From the NCBI GenBank assembly GCA_031308135.1, contig JAHLJT010003656.1, positions 68,280,984 to 68,344,983 of the forward strand: a stretch of DNA of 64,000 nt. Direction: 5' to 3'. Source of the stretch: Acheta domesticus (taxonomy: Eukaryota > Arthropoda > Insecta > Orthoptera > Gryllidae). The notes beneath the pieces were generated by a model. The model was not told where the DNA came from, did not search any database, and saw only the letters and a program-made list of their open reading frames with translations. Made by a program: the position numbers and the translations under genes. This document shows, in pieces, positions 12,901-22,196 of the stretch. Every line of letters starts with the position of its first letter. The stretch's first letter is position 1.

Positions 12901-15900
12901 CGGAACTTCTCTTCATACTCCTTAAGTTCCTGCTGTTCAAAGACAAAAATACCATTAATTCTAAAATAACTCCATTAAAATTAAAAATACCAATCATTTT
13001 CAAATCTAAAAAAATGAATACAGATTTTTTAAAGTTTGCTTCTGACTACTACAACATTCTACATCTAATTCTGGGTCACTTACAGGATGTCAACAAATAT
13101 TCTCTAGTAAAAATTTGCGGTCTTGTTTGATAAAAACATTTCTCTGACTTCTAGAAACCATTAAAAACATAAAATCAGATTCAGGTAAAATAAATCAACA
13201 TTTATTTTGTCTACTAATGCACAATAAATTATATCTAGTAATGTACGTTAAACAGATTATAACAGAATCAGTATCTTATTGGCTTCCAGGATCTTCATTA
13301 GATAAATTTTATAAATTAAAAACTCCATGTAAAAGTAAAAAGAAAGAAGTATCTCGAATATGTGTTTCAAAACTAAGAAAATCAATGCCGTTCTAACAAA
13401 AAAGGCAGTCACGGATAACTTTCTTACTCTCATGTCCCGGAGACTGATTCCCTCTTCTAAAGAATCCTCTGAACTTCGCCGACTGGACTGGTAGCTGTTA
13501 GTACCTTCTCGCGACAAGCGTGGGGTGGACATAGTAGCAGCCACCCTGGAGGGCCTACTCACCTGCTCTGTGTTGCAAACAGTAATTACAATAATCAATA
13601 AAGATATACATCACTAACATAAAGTCTTACGAATAACACACACTTCAACAAGCAGAGAAATGGAAACTGAAAAAAGAAAGAAAAAGTTTTTGGTTTACAT
13701 AATAAATATTCTTTTAATTAAATTTTCTTTACATTTGCTGTCATATTTTAATACTCTTGAATCCAATTTATGATAAGTTTCCAAAGTAATTCTAAACTAT
13801 ATTTCCATTCTTTATTTTCATCTCTCGTCTTTGAAAAAGAGTCATTTCTAACATAACAGTCAATGGACATTTGCATATTTGCAATGAACATATTAATAAT
13901 TACAATACAATAGAATAATCTGTAAATGATTACCGTAAATAATTTCTGTTCTTCATGTAAACTATATGAAAAATATTGATTATTAATCATATACACTCTT
14001 TACTCAGTAACATAATTTCTGTAATGAATGTATACAATTAAAAATGAATTACCTGGATACATGTCATACACTTTGTCCGCATTCTCCTCCAGTTCTTTCT
14101 GCTGCCGCTCCAACTCTCGCATGCGGATTTCTCTTGCTTCTGCGCGTGCTTGTCTCCTTGCTGCCAAGCGAGCTTCAGCCTGTGAGTAAAAACAAATAAG
14201 TGAAATATTCTTTCAAAACTTATCACTATTCACTTTAAGTTTCAGAATTCACTTTTAAGTTGAAAAAGTTCTTTGACTTCATTCCAATGAAACACATCCA
14301 AAGTCATAATGATAAAAAAGGCCCTAATACTACAGCAATCATCCAATGTTAGAAATGAATAATGTTAAAAGAATCTGTTACAATTCAAAAAGTATTCACC
14401 AAGTTAACAAATGTGAAATGAATGAAGTCCTAAGCTAAGACAGGATGCACTGCACTGACCAACAGCACTGCACTGAAAGAACACTATATAGCTGACCTAG
14501 CTGGCTCAGAAACCAGGGAACCTATCTATTTGTAGGCGTCCTTATTAGCTGAAGAGTACTTCCAAGGGTCTTAGGGAATCACTTTTACTATTTAATATAA
14601 TATTTTTTCTTATTATTTACTACCACAAAACTTTCACATACTCTTTCTTGTATTGTTTTTGAATCTTTGCCAAAATTCTACCACTTGTTTTTCAACAAGT
14701 GTGTTTCTCAGGGTCTGAATTTTCCTTAATAATTTATCCATGAAATAAAACATTGTCTTATCTTATAAATTTGGAGAACAAACTTTAAGGGATTACTTTT
14801 CAGTAATGACAACACTGATAGGAACAATTTATCATTCTTCAATAGGTCAACTCTATTACAGTAACTTCCCCCTCTCCTGCAGAGAAAATAATGGTTTTGT
14901 TTAATTATAGCAACCCTGGCACTATTTCAAACCCCCACTAAGGAGACAGACAATACAGAACAATATAAAATTACTATTAGGTTTGATATAGTACTTTTTT
15001 CTATTTACAGTATAGAATTTATTAGTATATGATTAGAAAAATTATTTGTATTAAGTGGTGAGATTACATTTACCAGTAATGTCATCTTAATAAATATCTG
15101 ATAAAATTCTAAGAAAATATTTATCTCTACAGTGATTCAGATAAACTCCTATCAATTCATATCAATTACATCATATGCACTTTTCTTCAGAAAATCTGAA
15201 ATTATCTCTGGACAATTTGCGTTTTCTAGGAAGAAAAGCAAAGAGAAGAGTAATAAAATCAAAAAGTATTTGAAATTTAGAAAATATCAAAAATTCAGTT
15301 TCATCAATGTGAAACATCTAAGATGTAATTCTATATTTATAAATATCATGACACAAATCTATATTTACTAATTAATTTTAAAAACATCAAAATTATGCTT
15401 CAAAGCTTCCTAATATTTTAAGGTTAGAAGCACAGCAAAATATCAGATATTACAAGGAAAATGAATTCTCAAGTTTAACAATACCTTTAAAAAGGATTTA
15501 AAAAACATTTACGTGCTATCCTTCATACGCCTACAATATTTATTTCCAAGTAACGCAACATGGCAAGAACAACCGTCATGTATGAATAAAATTGCCCAAG
15601 ATTGCATCCCTACTCTTCCAGGAACATTTGAACTGATCTAACTTCTATTAACTTATTTAATTGATATCAATAACACTTAAAACATGGTGTACTATGGAAA
15701 AGGACTTCCACTATCACTTTTGAATAATATTTACTGCCGTTCAATAAGGACACAGTCATTCACTAAAGGATTTTAAGAAATTGTACACTATTCACCTAAA
15801 TCCATCTCATCCATCTCAGCTGTTAAGTGGCATTTACCTCAACATCTTATTTCCCGCTGGGGAAGAAAATAATGAAATGGGTAACGATGCGGGTGGTGAC

Positions 15901-16845
15901 ATAGTACCCTCCCCCAATCATTTTGGCTGAAGTCAAGAGAAATGAGCTGGCTGAAGTTAAGTGATCGTCCACTTGAGCAATGAATTGCCAGGTGCATTGT
16001 GGGGTGACATGAAATTGCTGTTTGCGGTGGGTACAAGCATCCTTTTTCACCAACAACCTGACAGCTAAGAAGAGTTTCTCTTCAGACACCACTATCAGGA
16101 AATACAATTCGAAGTCGATTTAATGTCACAAAAAAAAAAACAACAACAAAAAACACGTGCTTAGCAACAAGTGGCATTATTTTCTATTTTCCTGCACCAG
16201 GATACGCGCACTAGAAATCTGACATACAGGTCTACGCCAATGTAGGGCGATTATAGTTTATGCCAGCGCTTGAAGCCAAACCAAGATTTCTCACGGCAAT
16301 GTGCCATTACTAGAAGAGCGCGTACTTTATCGGTGCTCTTGTCGAGGAACTCGACGATCCCGTCGTCCTCATCGGCCTCGTCGATGGGGGCGGCGCCGGC
16401 AGGCGGCGAGGGCGGTGGTGGCGGGGACGGGGGCGGGCGCGGGGGCGGGGGCGGGCGCGAGCGGCGAGGAAGGGACCGAGGGCTTGCTGCCGCGACGGAC
16501 GGGCGGCGCGCGCCCTAGGGAGGACCCTCGGCGGCCGCGCGCCTCGCCCGCGGGCGAGGCGGGCGACGCGGGCGTCCCGGGCGCGTCGCCCTCGCCCTCC
16601 GCCGCCGAGTCGAACACATCGTCGCCGTCCTCGGCGCTCGCCCTACCCGCGCTGTCCGTCCGCACCAGCGGGTTCACGCATTCGCTCTCCGGCGACGCGG
16701 CTGCGGACGCCGTCGTTGACGACGTCGACGCCGGGCTGGCCGCGCCCGTCCGCGCCCCGTCGCCCGAGCTGCAGTCCTCGAAATTGGAGCTGTCCTCGCT
16801 GCCGTCGTCCAGCGACGAGTCGGCCGCCGGAGAGGGCGACGCCAT
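862..16845 (-). CDS. Lrrfip: LRRFIP-family gene (Flightless-interacting coiled-coil protein), spliced
   Basis: Joined in order from 16,845 downward, the exons give about 560 residues. Visible parts are an acidic, Ser/Pro-rich N-terminal segment, a basic helix ([20 protein letters not shown]) typical of LRRFIP1/2, a Ser-rich linker, a first coiled coil, an acidic [10 protein letters not shown] stretch, and a second coiled coil starting DVRLRR. Exon order, spacing and the motifs [22 protein letters not shown] and [17 protein letters not shown] match vertebrate LRRFIP2 along most of its length. Family knowledge: these proteins bind Flightless-I and act in actin, Toll/TLR-MyD88 and Wnt signalling; they are cytoplasmic scaffolds, not enzymes. 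All introns I placed have GT-AG ends and compatible phases. Odd points are two alternative C-terminal exons, a possible early-terminating exon, and a one-base frame conflict in exon 1. The family call is secure; the isoform structure is inferred without transcripts. Confidence 0.9.
973..2226. other. Intron/3'-UTR sequence between the two alternative last exons
   Basis: This AT-rich stretch separates the two terminal exons. Its right part would be 3' UTR of exon A. I see no further coding or repeat structure beyond the candidate poly(A) signal near 1,945. Confidence 0.6.
2227..2316 (-). CDS. Lrrfip: Lrrfip alternative last exon A
   Basis: It encodes [20 protein letters not shown] then QFEQLKLSR and a TAA stop at 2,229-2,227. 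The acceptor CATTAG and phase 0 fit exon 9. It keeps the RL..K..AKSAL core of the other terminal exon, which suggests an old exon duplication. AATAAA on the minus strand at 1,950-1,945 is a candidate poly(A) signal. It could instead be a decayed duplicate; the intact frame and coiled-coil pattern argue for use. Confidence 0.7.
   Translation of the reverse strand: MRDLTQRLAKAEAAKSALSHQFEQLKLSR
2690..2794 (-). CDS. Lrrfip: Lrrfip exon 9 (second coiled coil)
   Basis: It encodes [20 protein letters not shown] and [15 protein letters not shown], almost residue for residue the vertebrate block [33 protein letters not shown]. It is 105 bp, phase 0 to 0, with donor GAG|GTAAGA at 2,689. Both following terminal exons start in phase 0, so either can be joined to it. 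Confidence 0.93.
2879..2958 (-). CDS. Lrrfip: Lrrfip exon 8 (second coiled coil)
   Basis: It encodes [20 protein letters not shown] then STLQAN, matching the family pattern DANRQxSEYKFKLxKAEQD. It is 80 bp; two leading bases finish an Arg codon. The acceptor is TATAG and the donor AAT|GTAAGA at 2,878. Confidence 0.92.
3290..3650 (+). repeat. Dispersed repeat copy 1 (non-autonomous, hAT-like appearance)
   Basis: The stretch from about 3,290 to 3,650, inside the intron between exons 7 and 8, is homologous to 28,633-29,045 read on the minus strand. Shared blocks include AGTGAAAATAGGTT, GTTTCAGAGCAGCCGGGCA and CTTAGGTGTGGAT-like segments in the same order. GC-rich blocks and a partial GGGCCGC-like edge resemble non-autonomous hAT elements, but I see no terminal repeats or target duplication here. 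Confidence 0.6.
4438..5983 (+). mobile_element. Decayed Tc1/mariner-superfamily transposon in Lrrfip intron
   Basis: The ends are inverted: GGGTGATCAGTTTAAAA starts at 4,438 and its complement ends at 5,983. Inside are a helix-turn-helix-like start (from ATG 4,661: [20 protein letters not shown]) and DDE-type blocks: [14 protein letters not shown] near 5,101, [12 protein letters not shown] near 5,347, [18 protein letters not shown] near 5,442. These resemble the insect transposase group often annotated as Tc3-like. The second block has Asn where Asp is expected, and several stops and shifts are present. I see no clear TA duplication. The element is not functional. Confidence 0.75.
4661..5700 (+). 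pseudogene. Transposase remnant (Tc1/mariner-like, broken)
   Basis: The reading can be followed from ATG 4,661 across several frame changes to about 5,700. An N-terminal DNA-binding block with [12 protein letters not shown] comes first, then the catalytic-domain blocks, then a C-terminal block (NGGYFEHFL). In-frame stops occur, for example in ...FFGN* near 5,418 and after NVLK near 5,610. Loss of the second catalytic Asp fits an inactive copy. Confidence 0.65.
6058..6228 (-). CDS. Lrrfip: Lrrfip exon 7 (second coiled coil, start)
   Basis: It encodes [20 protein letters not shown] and [16 protein letters not shown], then a less conserved loop ending DTDLVDIQ. This is the start of the C-terminal coiled coil of LRRFIP. 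It is 171 bp with donor A|GTGAGT at 6,057, leaving one base for the split Arg codon with exon 8. Confidence 0.92.
6908..7073 (-). CDS. Lrrfip: Lrrfip exon 6 (acidic linker)
   Basis: It encodes [20 protein letters not shown], then an acidic/basic patch, then [16 protein letters not shown]. The GLxI and the AGEGxLD positions match vertebrate LRRFIP (GLVI, SAGEGPLD). [10 protein letters not shown] is a strong casein-kinase-2-like context. It is 166 bp, with acceptor TTTTGCAG at 7,074 and donor G|GTAAGG at 6,907, leaving one base to form the Asp codon with exon 7. Confidence 0.92.
8908..9093. repeat. Small fold-back element with 22-bp perfect inverted repeats
   Basis: ATAAGTTGGTGATTGACAGT (then TG) at 8,908-8,929 is exactly inverted at 9,072-9,093. 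Weaker similarity extends outward (GGATCAGATT against GGTCCGATT). The 142-bp interior has no coding frame. It could be a small MITE; I see no target duplication. Confidence 0.55.
9436..9465. repeat. Perfect 12-bp hairpin
   Basis: CACTGGATGATT, a six-base spacer GTCATG, then AATCATCCAGTG. It lies deep in an intron with no attached gene signal, so a terminator role is not implied. Confidence 0.6.
10275..10650 (+). pseudogene. Decayed copy of a multicopy arthropod transposon-like gene (HSHLDF family)
   Basis: Pieces translate to [17 protein letters not shown], then [18 protein letters not shown], then after a frame change [11 protein letters not shown], and finally [20 protein letters not shown]. 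The order [14 protein letters not shown]...SDEHGERFHQDI...ADYCW is typical of a very common, transposon-like protein family in arthropod genomes that I know only as uncharacterised. Stops and shifts show it is dead. It lies in the large intron between exons 5 and 6, opposite in direction to the host gene. Confidence 0.6.
11618..11674 (-). CDS. Possible alternative early last exon of Lrrfip
   Basis: Downstream of exon 5 a TATTTTCAG acceptor opens an in-phase stretch [18 protein letters not shown] that ends in TGA at 11,620-11,618. Joined to exon 5 it would give a protein of about 368 residues with only the first coiled coil. AATAAA on the minus strand near 11,100-11,095 could serve as a poly(A) signal, giving a 3' UTR of about 0.5 kb. 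There is no homology support; acceptor, phase and stop are all I see, so this may be chance. Confidence 0.35.
   Translation of the reverse strand, partial: VMSQRSDQLQPTGVEVAQ
12589..12705 (-). CDS. Lrrfip: Lrrfip exon 5 (first coiled coil, end)
   Basis: It encodes [20 protein letters not shown] and ends ERDQLIQ, continuing the coiled coil up to the family's conserved RDELIEK-like position. It is 117 bp, phase 0 to 0, with acceptor TTTACAG and donor CAG|GTAATA at 12,588. The next constitutive exon is 5.5 kb away, and this junction is where the possible early-stop exon at 11,618-11,674 would be used. Confidence 0.92.
12786..12932 (-). CDS. Lrrfip: Lrrfip exon 4 (first coiled coil)
   Basis: It encodes [20 protein letters not shown] and [20 protein letters not shown], a heptad-rich helix nearly colinear with the vertebrate LRRFIP coiled coil. 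It is 147 bp, phase 0 to 0. The acceptor is a tandem CAG-CAG (12,935-12,930), so the first Gln may be included or skipped. The donor GTTTGA at 12,785 is weaker than consensus. Confidence 0.92.
13428..13567 (-). CDS. Lrrfip: Lrrfip exon 3 (Ser/Arg-rich linker)
   Basis: It encodes a Ser/Arg-rich linker ([18 protein letters not shown], then [20 protein letters not shown]) between the basic helix and the first coiled coil; the SLRD end matches the family. Several RxxS contexts are candidate kinase sites. It is 140 bp. The acceptor ACACAG at 13,568 leaves two bases to complete the split codon from exon 2. A second AG five bases downstream would put the frame into TAG, so I rejected it. The donor is AGA|GTAAG at 13,427. 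Confidence 0.88.
14053..14179 (-). CDS. Lrrfip: Lrrfip exon 2 (conserved basic helix)
   Basis: It encodes [20 protein letters not shown] and then [20 protein letters not shown]. This is the hallmark N-terminal helix of LRRFIP1/2, rich in Arg and Glu and expected to be helical. The acceptor is CTCACAG at 14,181-14,180 and the donor is G|GTAATT at 14,052. The exon is 127 bp, enters in phase 0 and leaves one base over. It is the strongest family diagnostic in the gene. Confidence 0.93.
14180..16325. other. First Lrrfip intron
   Basis: The intron is AT-rich for most of its length, with more balanced composition near 15,840-16,100, where two overlapping minus-strand open frames occur without recognisable similarity. 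No repeat family is identified. Confidence 0.6.
16326..16845 (-). CDS. Lrrfip: Lrrfip exon 1 (start exon, acidic/Ser-Pro-rich N-terminus; frame conflict)
   Basis: The ATG at 16,845-16,843 opens [18 protein letters not shown], followed by acidic and Ser/Pro/Ala-rich sequence. This frame meets TGA at 16,371-16,369. The segment that joins exon 2 in phase (ending EFLDKSTDK before donor GTACGC at 16,325) lies in another frame. The exon is 520 bp, and a phase-0 exon of this length would need 519, so one surplus base is implied. It most likely lies in the G/C homopolymers around 16,415-16,465. Alternatives are a different upstream start, a tiny intron, or a real polymorphism. Low complexity makes the N-terminus hard to verify by homology, so the start is an inference from the open frame and the CpG-island setting. 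Confidence 0.6.
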
Positions 16846-17960
16846 CCTTCACGGCTCGGGCGGCGCGGGCGACATTCTGACGGCGAGGCGCTGCCGCCGG
16901 CGCACCGCGCCGCGCCGCGCCACGACGCGTCCGATTCCGCGCTGACGTCACTCCCCGTGAAGAACGTCGTTATCTCCGGCGGCAGCCACTACACCTCGAT
17001 CTTCGCCTGGGCGGAGAGGGAGACGAATTCCTCGCGGCAGCAACAACAGCCCTCGCGCGCACACGCGACACGCACGGATCCTCAGTCCGCCGCCGCCGCA
17101 CCTCGCACACCGGCGCACTGCAGTCTCCCGCGCGGAGGCCCCTCGACGCGGCGCGGCACGGGGGGCGCTCTGCTTCCCACGGGCGCGCGGGAACAATTCC
17201 TCCGCCGCCTCGCCGCGGAGAGGAGCGGAGCGGAGCGCGCCGCTTTCTGGAAACGCGGGCGTCGCACGCCACCGCGGGCGTTGCGTGCCGCGTGGACGCC
17301 TCCGCCGCCGCCCGGCAGGTAGTTGGCGCGCACGCCACGCGTGTGCGAGGCAGCAGTCGCTGCGGCCGCCGTCGCGTCCCGCCACGCGCGTCGCCCGTCA
17401 CGCGCGAGCGTCGTCCGCCGAACGCGAGGCGTGGCGCGCCCCGTCCGCCGCCGATAAGAAGGAAAAACAGGCGAGGCGGCGACCGCGTGCTGGAAGCGCA
17501 CCCTCCCCTCGGGCCGCGCCGACCAGGCAGGCGGGCTACGCGGCGCGGCGCACACACGTAACAGCTGACTGCGAGAGGTGCCCCCCTCTCCGCGGACGGC
17601 GGGTGCGGGGCGGGGCGGGCCGGGGCGGGGTTCCGCCATCGCCGCGGCCCCCTGCGCGCCGCCCGCCACCGCCAACGCCGCTTGCTCGAGCGCCGCCCCG
17701 CGCCGGCGGCCCTCCTGCAGATAACAGAGGCCGCCCAACCCGATTCCGACGTCACCTGCCTTGGCCGCCCACGCCCCGGCGGCGCCGCGGGTAAGTCCCG
17801 CGCCTGCCTCATCGCGCAGTCTGCTCACGCGGCCGGCGACTCGCGTTTTATTGTCGCTTTTTGTGGCCGGCGTGTGTCATCGCCGGGGACCCGCGCGGCC
17901 GTTTGTCGTTCCCCCGAACGCGGCGCTCCCAGGGACGGAGGGGGGGGGGGTCTTCCTCGG
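16350..17960. promoter_or_regulatory. CpG island covering Lrrfip exon 1 and the likely promoter
   Basis: About 1.6 kb is extremely rich in C, G and CpG, against AT-rich surroundings. It spans exon 1 and at least 1 kb upstream of the ATG, where the transcription start should lie. Several long overlapping open frames on both strands (up to 280 codons) are side effects of low stop-codon frequency in GC-rich DNA. Runs such as GGGGCGGGGCGGGCC near 17,607 resemble GC boxes. The exact start site cannot be read from sequence. Confidence 0.65.
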
Positions 17961-18119
17961 GCAAGACTTTATGTTAGCTCTCCTTAGTACTGCATTGGTG
18001 ATGATAAAAACACCTTTATTTTCTTGCGGACGTCAAATCATCGAAGAAAATTAAAAAGTAACTCAGTTGTTTATTTTCCAAAGGGGCATGCTTCAAGACC
18101 GGCGTGGATGGCATAGTCT

Positions 18120-18560
18120 CTACTTCCAAATATGATCCTCCTCTCCCAATGTTGGAGGAGAACAGCCCAGACGTTCTCGCCCTTTGAACACTATCCTACG
18201 CTTATTGCTCGACTTTTCGACACGCGCTTGAAGGCCGAAACTGGCTTTCGGTTCTGACAGTAATCTCATGGTGTGAATAATTACAAAAAAGTACGAGAAT
18301 GAAACCATCGCGTGCGGCATGTTGTTAACCACTGCATTTCTCAACGATGACTCTCGCTTCAGGACAAGTACGTCGTGTCAAAGAATCAAAATCTAACCAC
18401 ATCGGTTCCACGTGCGAGTCATTCTTCGCCGGAAATTCTAAAAAGTAGAATTTTATATCAGTCCTGGTTTATTTCCTAAACAAACAAGGCTGACGCAATG
18501 AACTAAAAGAGGCATATTCAAACAAATACGTCACCCTGTATTACATTCCCTGAACAATGT
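18120..18560. other. Upstream intergenic sequence, nothing identified
   Basis: Mixed-composition sequence between the main CpG island and the next GC patch. I see no gene, inverted repeat or known mobile element. Confidence 0.5.
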
Positions 18561-18639
18561 CAGCCACACAACGAAAAAAGAAGAAGAGCGAATTACTTCA
18601 AATCATTAGCATCGCAGTGATGCGGAATCTGAACAATAT

Positions 18640-18860
18640 TAGCGCCCCTCCCCGCATCGGCTCCTTCCCCGGGTCCTCGCGTGCATCCGGTGGCGACGTC
18701 ATCGCTTCCTTTCCCCTCCGCGGCCGCACTCCGCGCTCTGCACTTCCACAATACGGAGCGGCGCCTTCGTCAACGGCGCGGCCCGGCCCTGCTCCCGAGA
18801 AAACCTGTCCTGAAAGCGCGAGGCGGCGGCGGCGGCGGCGCCGCCGCACACTGGCCTGAA
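18640..18860. other. GC island with (GGC)n tract
   Basis: A short CpG-rich patch ends in a GGC-triplet run followed by its complement (about 18,822-18,845). It could be an unrelated promoter, but there is no downstream coding exon that I can support. Confidence 0.5.
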
Positions 18861-19369
18861 TCGGCCACCAACGGCGCGCAAGTCAACAAATCAATGACGC
18901 AAATGAAAATTTACGTAAGAAATGGATTCGAGTTAAAATACAAAAAAACTTTGAAAACAATAAATTAAAGAAATGTTGGCATGTTGGAACTGTCATCGGT
19001 GATAAAATTACGTTCATCTTAATAGTTATCATTTGCGACCCGTAGAATATTTTAATGATATAAAGATGACGATACAGTTGTAAAAGAAACATTGTATGAT
19101 TTCATAAAACCACACAAGAAAAGACCTTGCGGAGAGAGATGAAACTTTTGTAATGAGTCACATTCAAAGCAAACTAACAACAACAACAACAATAATAATA
19201 GTATAATAAACTTTAACACAAACTCTGAAAAAAATACAGAAAAACTGTCGTAGATGTTTTTTCTGCACATCACTACACTTCGGATCTATTTGCATTTTTA
19301 TTTAATTATTTGTTTATTTATTTCGTCTCTAAAAATATTTGAGAATTTCACACAATACGCTTTGCGCGC

Positions 19370-19710
19370 TTTCGGTGCCTGCCCACTGCGCGGCGGAGCC
19401 CCGAAGCCCGCGCGGCAGCAGCTGCTTGTTGCTGCTACCGCGCGCGCTGCCGCCCGTGCAGGCCGTATGCGCGGCAGGTTCTGCCAGTCCACACCCTAAA
19501 AGCGCGCCCATCGCCAAGATTCCTGGCCGAGCCCGCTACAAAGCACCGTTCTCGGGCGAGCGGGGGCAGTTCCGCGGCCGTGGGAGCGCTCCGCACCTGG
19601 CCCCGCCCCTCTCCCCCTCCCCGGCTAACACCCGGCCCGGCCCCAGCCACTTCGTTCAGCCCCGCCCCGCCCCGCCCCGCCCCGGCCCACCCCACCCGGC
19701 GCATCTCTCA
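19370..19710. other. GC island ending in CCCCG repeats
   Basis: A CpG-rich patch ends in tandem CCCCGCCCCG units (about 19,655-19,690), equivalent to clustered GC boxes on the minus strand. No adjoining exon is recognised. Confidence 0.5.
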
Positions 19711-19719
19711 AAGCAGTAA

Positions 19720-22145
19720 AAATGCACTCGCGCGTGTCACGACTTTCGATTACACTCTACTGAATCATTAAAGAACAAATTAAGAGACAATGCAACAACT
19801 CCGGTGGTGGCGAACGTAAAGTCTTTGGGCTCCAGCTTACAAGTGATACGGAAGTCGCGAGGTCCGGTAAAGTACCAGAAATTTGCTTGATGAGTCTAAT
19901 ATCAGTGAGCATTTCGCGCCTGTCGCAACTTAAGAGCCAACTACTCTGGCCAGTGATTTCCCTGGTCCCTTCCAGGGAAATGCCGGGGCAGCTCTCCAAA
20001 ACACGGGCCACAGGCCGCGTGAATCGTTCATTTCATTTCCGTCCGTTCACATTGCTGTCCAGGTCGAGCGAGGGCCTAATCACACAACCTGGTATTGCCC
20101 TTCCCCTTGACTCAAAATGTGCGACAACTGTCGGAGATACGGAAAACTGCGATAAGCTGAGAGTGTACTAAATGTGTTTCGTGGAGGGAAACCTCGATGA
20201 ATTATAATTTTAAATATAGACCATAATACTCCATCAATGAACTAGTTCACTCGTAGAATTGCAATTCGCCGACACTGTTACGTTCGAACGACGTATTTCA
20301 GTACTGTAACTAATACCATATCTGGCCCTGCACGGATCTCACCAAACTTCGCCCAACGTATTAGAATAACCCCAGGTCAACTTTGCATTGTACTTAGATC
20401 GAGAAGACCACAGCGACCGATCTCGAATTCATCAAGCCCGAATTTACTTATGGGCCCAAAAGACCAAGATGGTCAGCGACAAATTCCATGTCGTTGCAAA
20501 TAAATTCAGGTTCAAATCAACAAAGGAATTAACACTGTTTCGCAATTATTGGATAAGTTCTACAAGTTTTTAGCACATGACATTCCGAAAACAATTAACA
20601 CTAACCTTATCACTGCAAGCACTGATATTACAATAATATTCATAATTAATAAATATAAATAATTTACATTTCCAGCATTTCGACAATGAAAGTAGGCCGG
20701 AATGACATTGCACTAGCTGGAACATCCTGTATTGATACCTTATAGTTATCTTAAACATTCGTTCATTCTTCATTTCAAAGTGATCTTTCAGTAATTACAC
20801 TTCTGGTGAAGAGATACTCGTTTCTTATGCAACAAGGTAATGATACTCAAAACTCCGAAATAATTCACCGGTAGTTACATTGGGTGCCATTATCACTGGT
20901 CTATTTCCTAGAGTCTAGCAGATCTGGCTATTTTGAGATAAAAATCCCGTACCAGATTTTCCCAAGAGCATCTACTATCGATATCGAATGAATATAGATT
21001 TTTGTATATGACAAATTGCGACCAGTTTTATAAATCCTCGCGAGCAGATCATCAACAACGACGTATGAATAAGCTCAGCGGGTTACAGCAGTGCGCTCAT
21101 GGGTCGTATGCATGATCGACGTTAGGAACACACACACAAACACACATACACATACTTCGGCTCCTCGTAGTATTTGCAACAAGAGTTTCCTGCAACCCTA
21201 CACTAGTCCCAGAAAGTCAAGTATTGCAGACAACATTCGCCACTGCAGATGAGGTGCGCTGTTCTAAACCTCCACTCCGCATCGGTGGCGACGCGGGTGT
21301 TGCCCAATTCAGGTGGCGATTGCTCTTCAAATTATGAATTTCTCCAGATACGAACTGCCAAACCTAAGCCATACTTTTAAAAATTCGAGATGAAGGCATC
21401 ACGCTTTCGTGGAAGGTGCTGTCCAAACATTCACGTTTTCGTATACACGCGGCCCTTAAAAGAATCGCACCTGAACGCCAAGAGGTTTTTCGAAAAACCG
21501 CAAGAATTTTTCATCAGAATATATCTTACCTACTGGTCTCTTCAGAAACAAGACAATATTGCATCTTGTACAAGCACGAAGATCTGGCAATAATATTAAT
21601 TTTACCCATTTACGAGAACATATATAACAAGTGCAGTTGATACTGAAGTAAGCAAGCTCTTCTTGCATACATGCTGTTCAACTCTACCGTTCACATGACA
21701 CGTTCACACAACAGGTCGAATACAGAAATTTTCAACGCCAACTATTTACATCACAAGATCTGCAACGACGACAATGCTATGGCCAGCCAAATGACCGAAT
21801 CCTAGTCACTTTCCACACTTCGGGCCAGAAATAGTCCTAGAGGGGGCACAGGACTTCCGCCACAATGCTTTTGAAAGCGTGCCCACGACGCAAAGGAAAT
21901 GAGAACTTCCTACCTCGAGAAAGGTTTAGGAGGCACAAAGGCGGAAAGCACCCTCGCCCCCCCCCCACGGTCCCACTTTGGAGTCACTGCGCCCGGGGAC
22001 GCACACGCCTGTGGAAAGACAGCCCCCCTCCCCCAAGCTGCTCCTCTAAATATTCTGCTCATACCCGTCTATATAGGTAACAACAAACATTACCACGCAT
22101 GGTCAATATACCAATGAATTGAACTAAGAAATGTCTTATAGGTAA
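19720..22145. other. Intergenic stretch, nothing identified
   Basis: Mixed-composition DNA with short open frames and an AC-rich stretch near 21,130. I recognise neither genes nor repeat families here. Confidence 0.5.

Positions 22146-22148
<3 letters not shown>

Positions 22149-22193
<45 letters not shown>
22149..22193 (+). repeat. (TAA)n microsatellite
   Basis: About 15 uninterrupted ATA/TAA triplets lie directly upstream of a LINE fragment of plus orientation. Confidence 0.9.

Positions 22194-22194
<1 letters not shown>

Positions 22195-22196
<2 letters not shown>

Noticed and set aside
13562..13567. Acceptor GCAG at 13,562 for Lrrfip exon 3
   Set aside because: With the one base left over from exon 2 it would read straight into TAG; the upstream ACACAG acceptor keeps the frame.
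16301..16945. 214-codon plus-strand open frame over Lrrfip exon 1
   Set aside because: It is antisense to the spliced exon in very GC-rich DNA where stops are rare. It contains only low-complexity Arg/Ala/Ser sequence and no recognisable domain.
16948..17828. Several overlapping open frames up to 280 codons in the CpG island
   Set aside because: They occupy multiple frames on both strands at once, are Arg/Ala/Pro rich, and have no splice link to the downstream exons.
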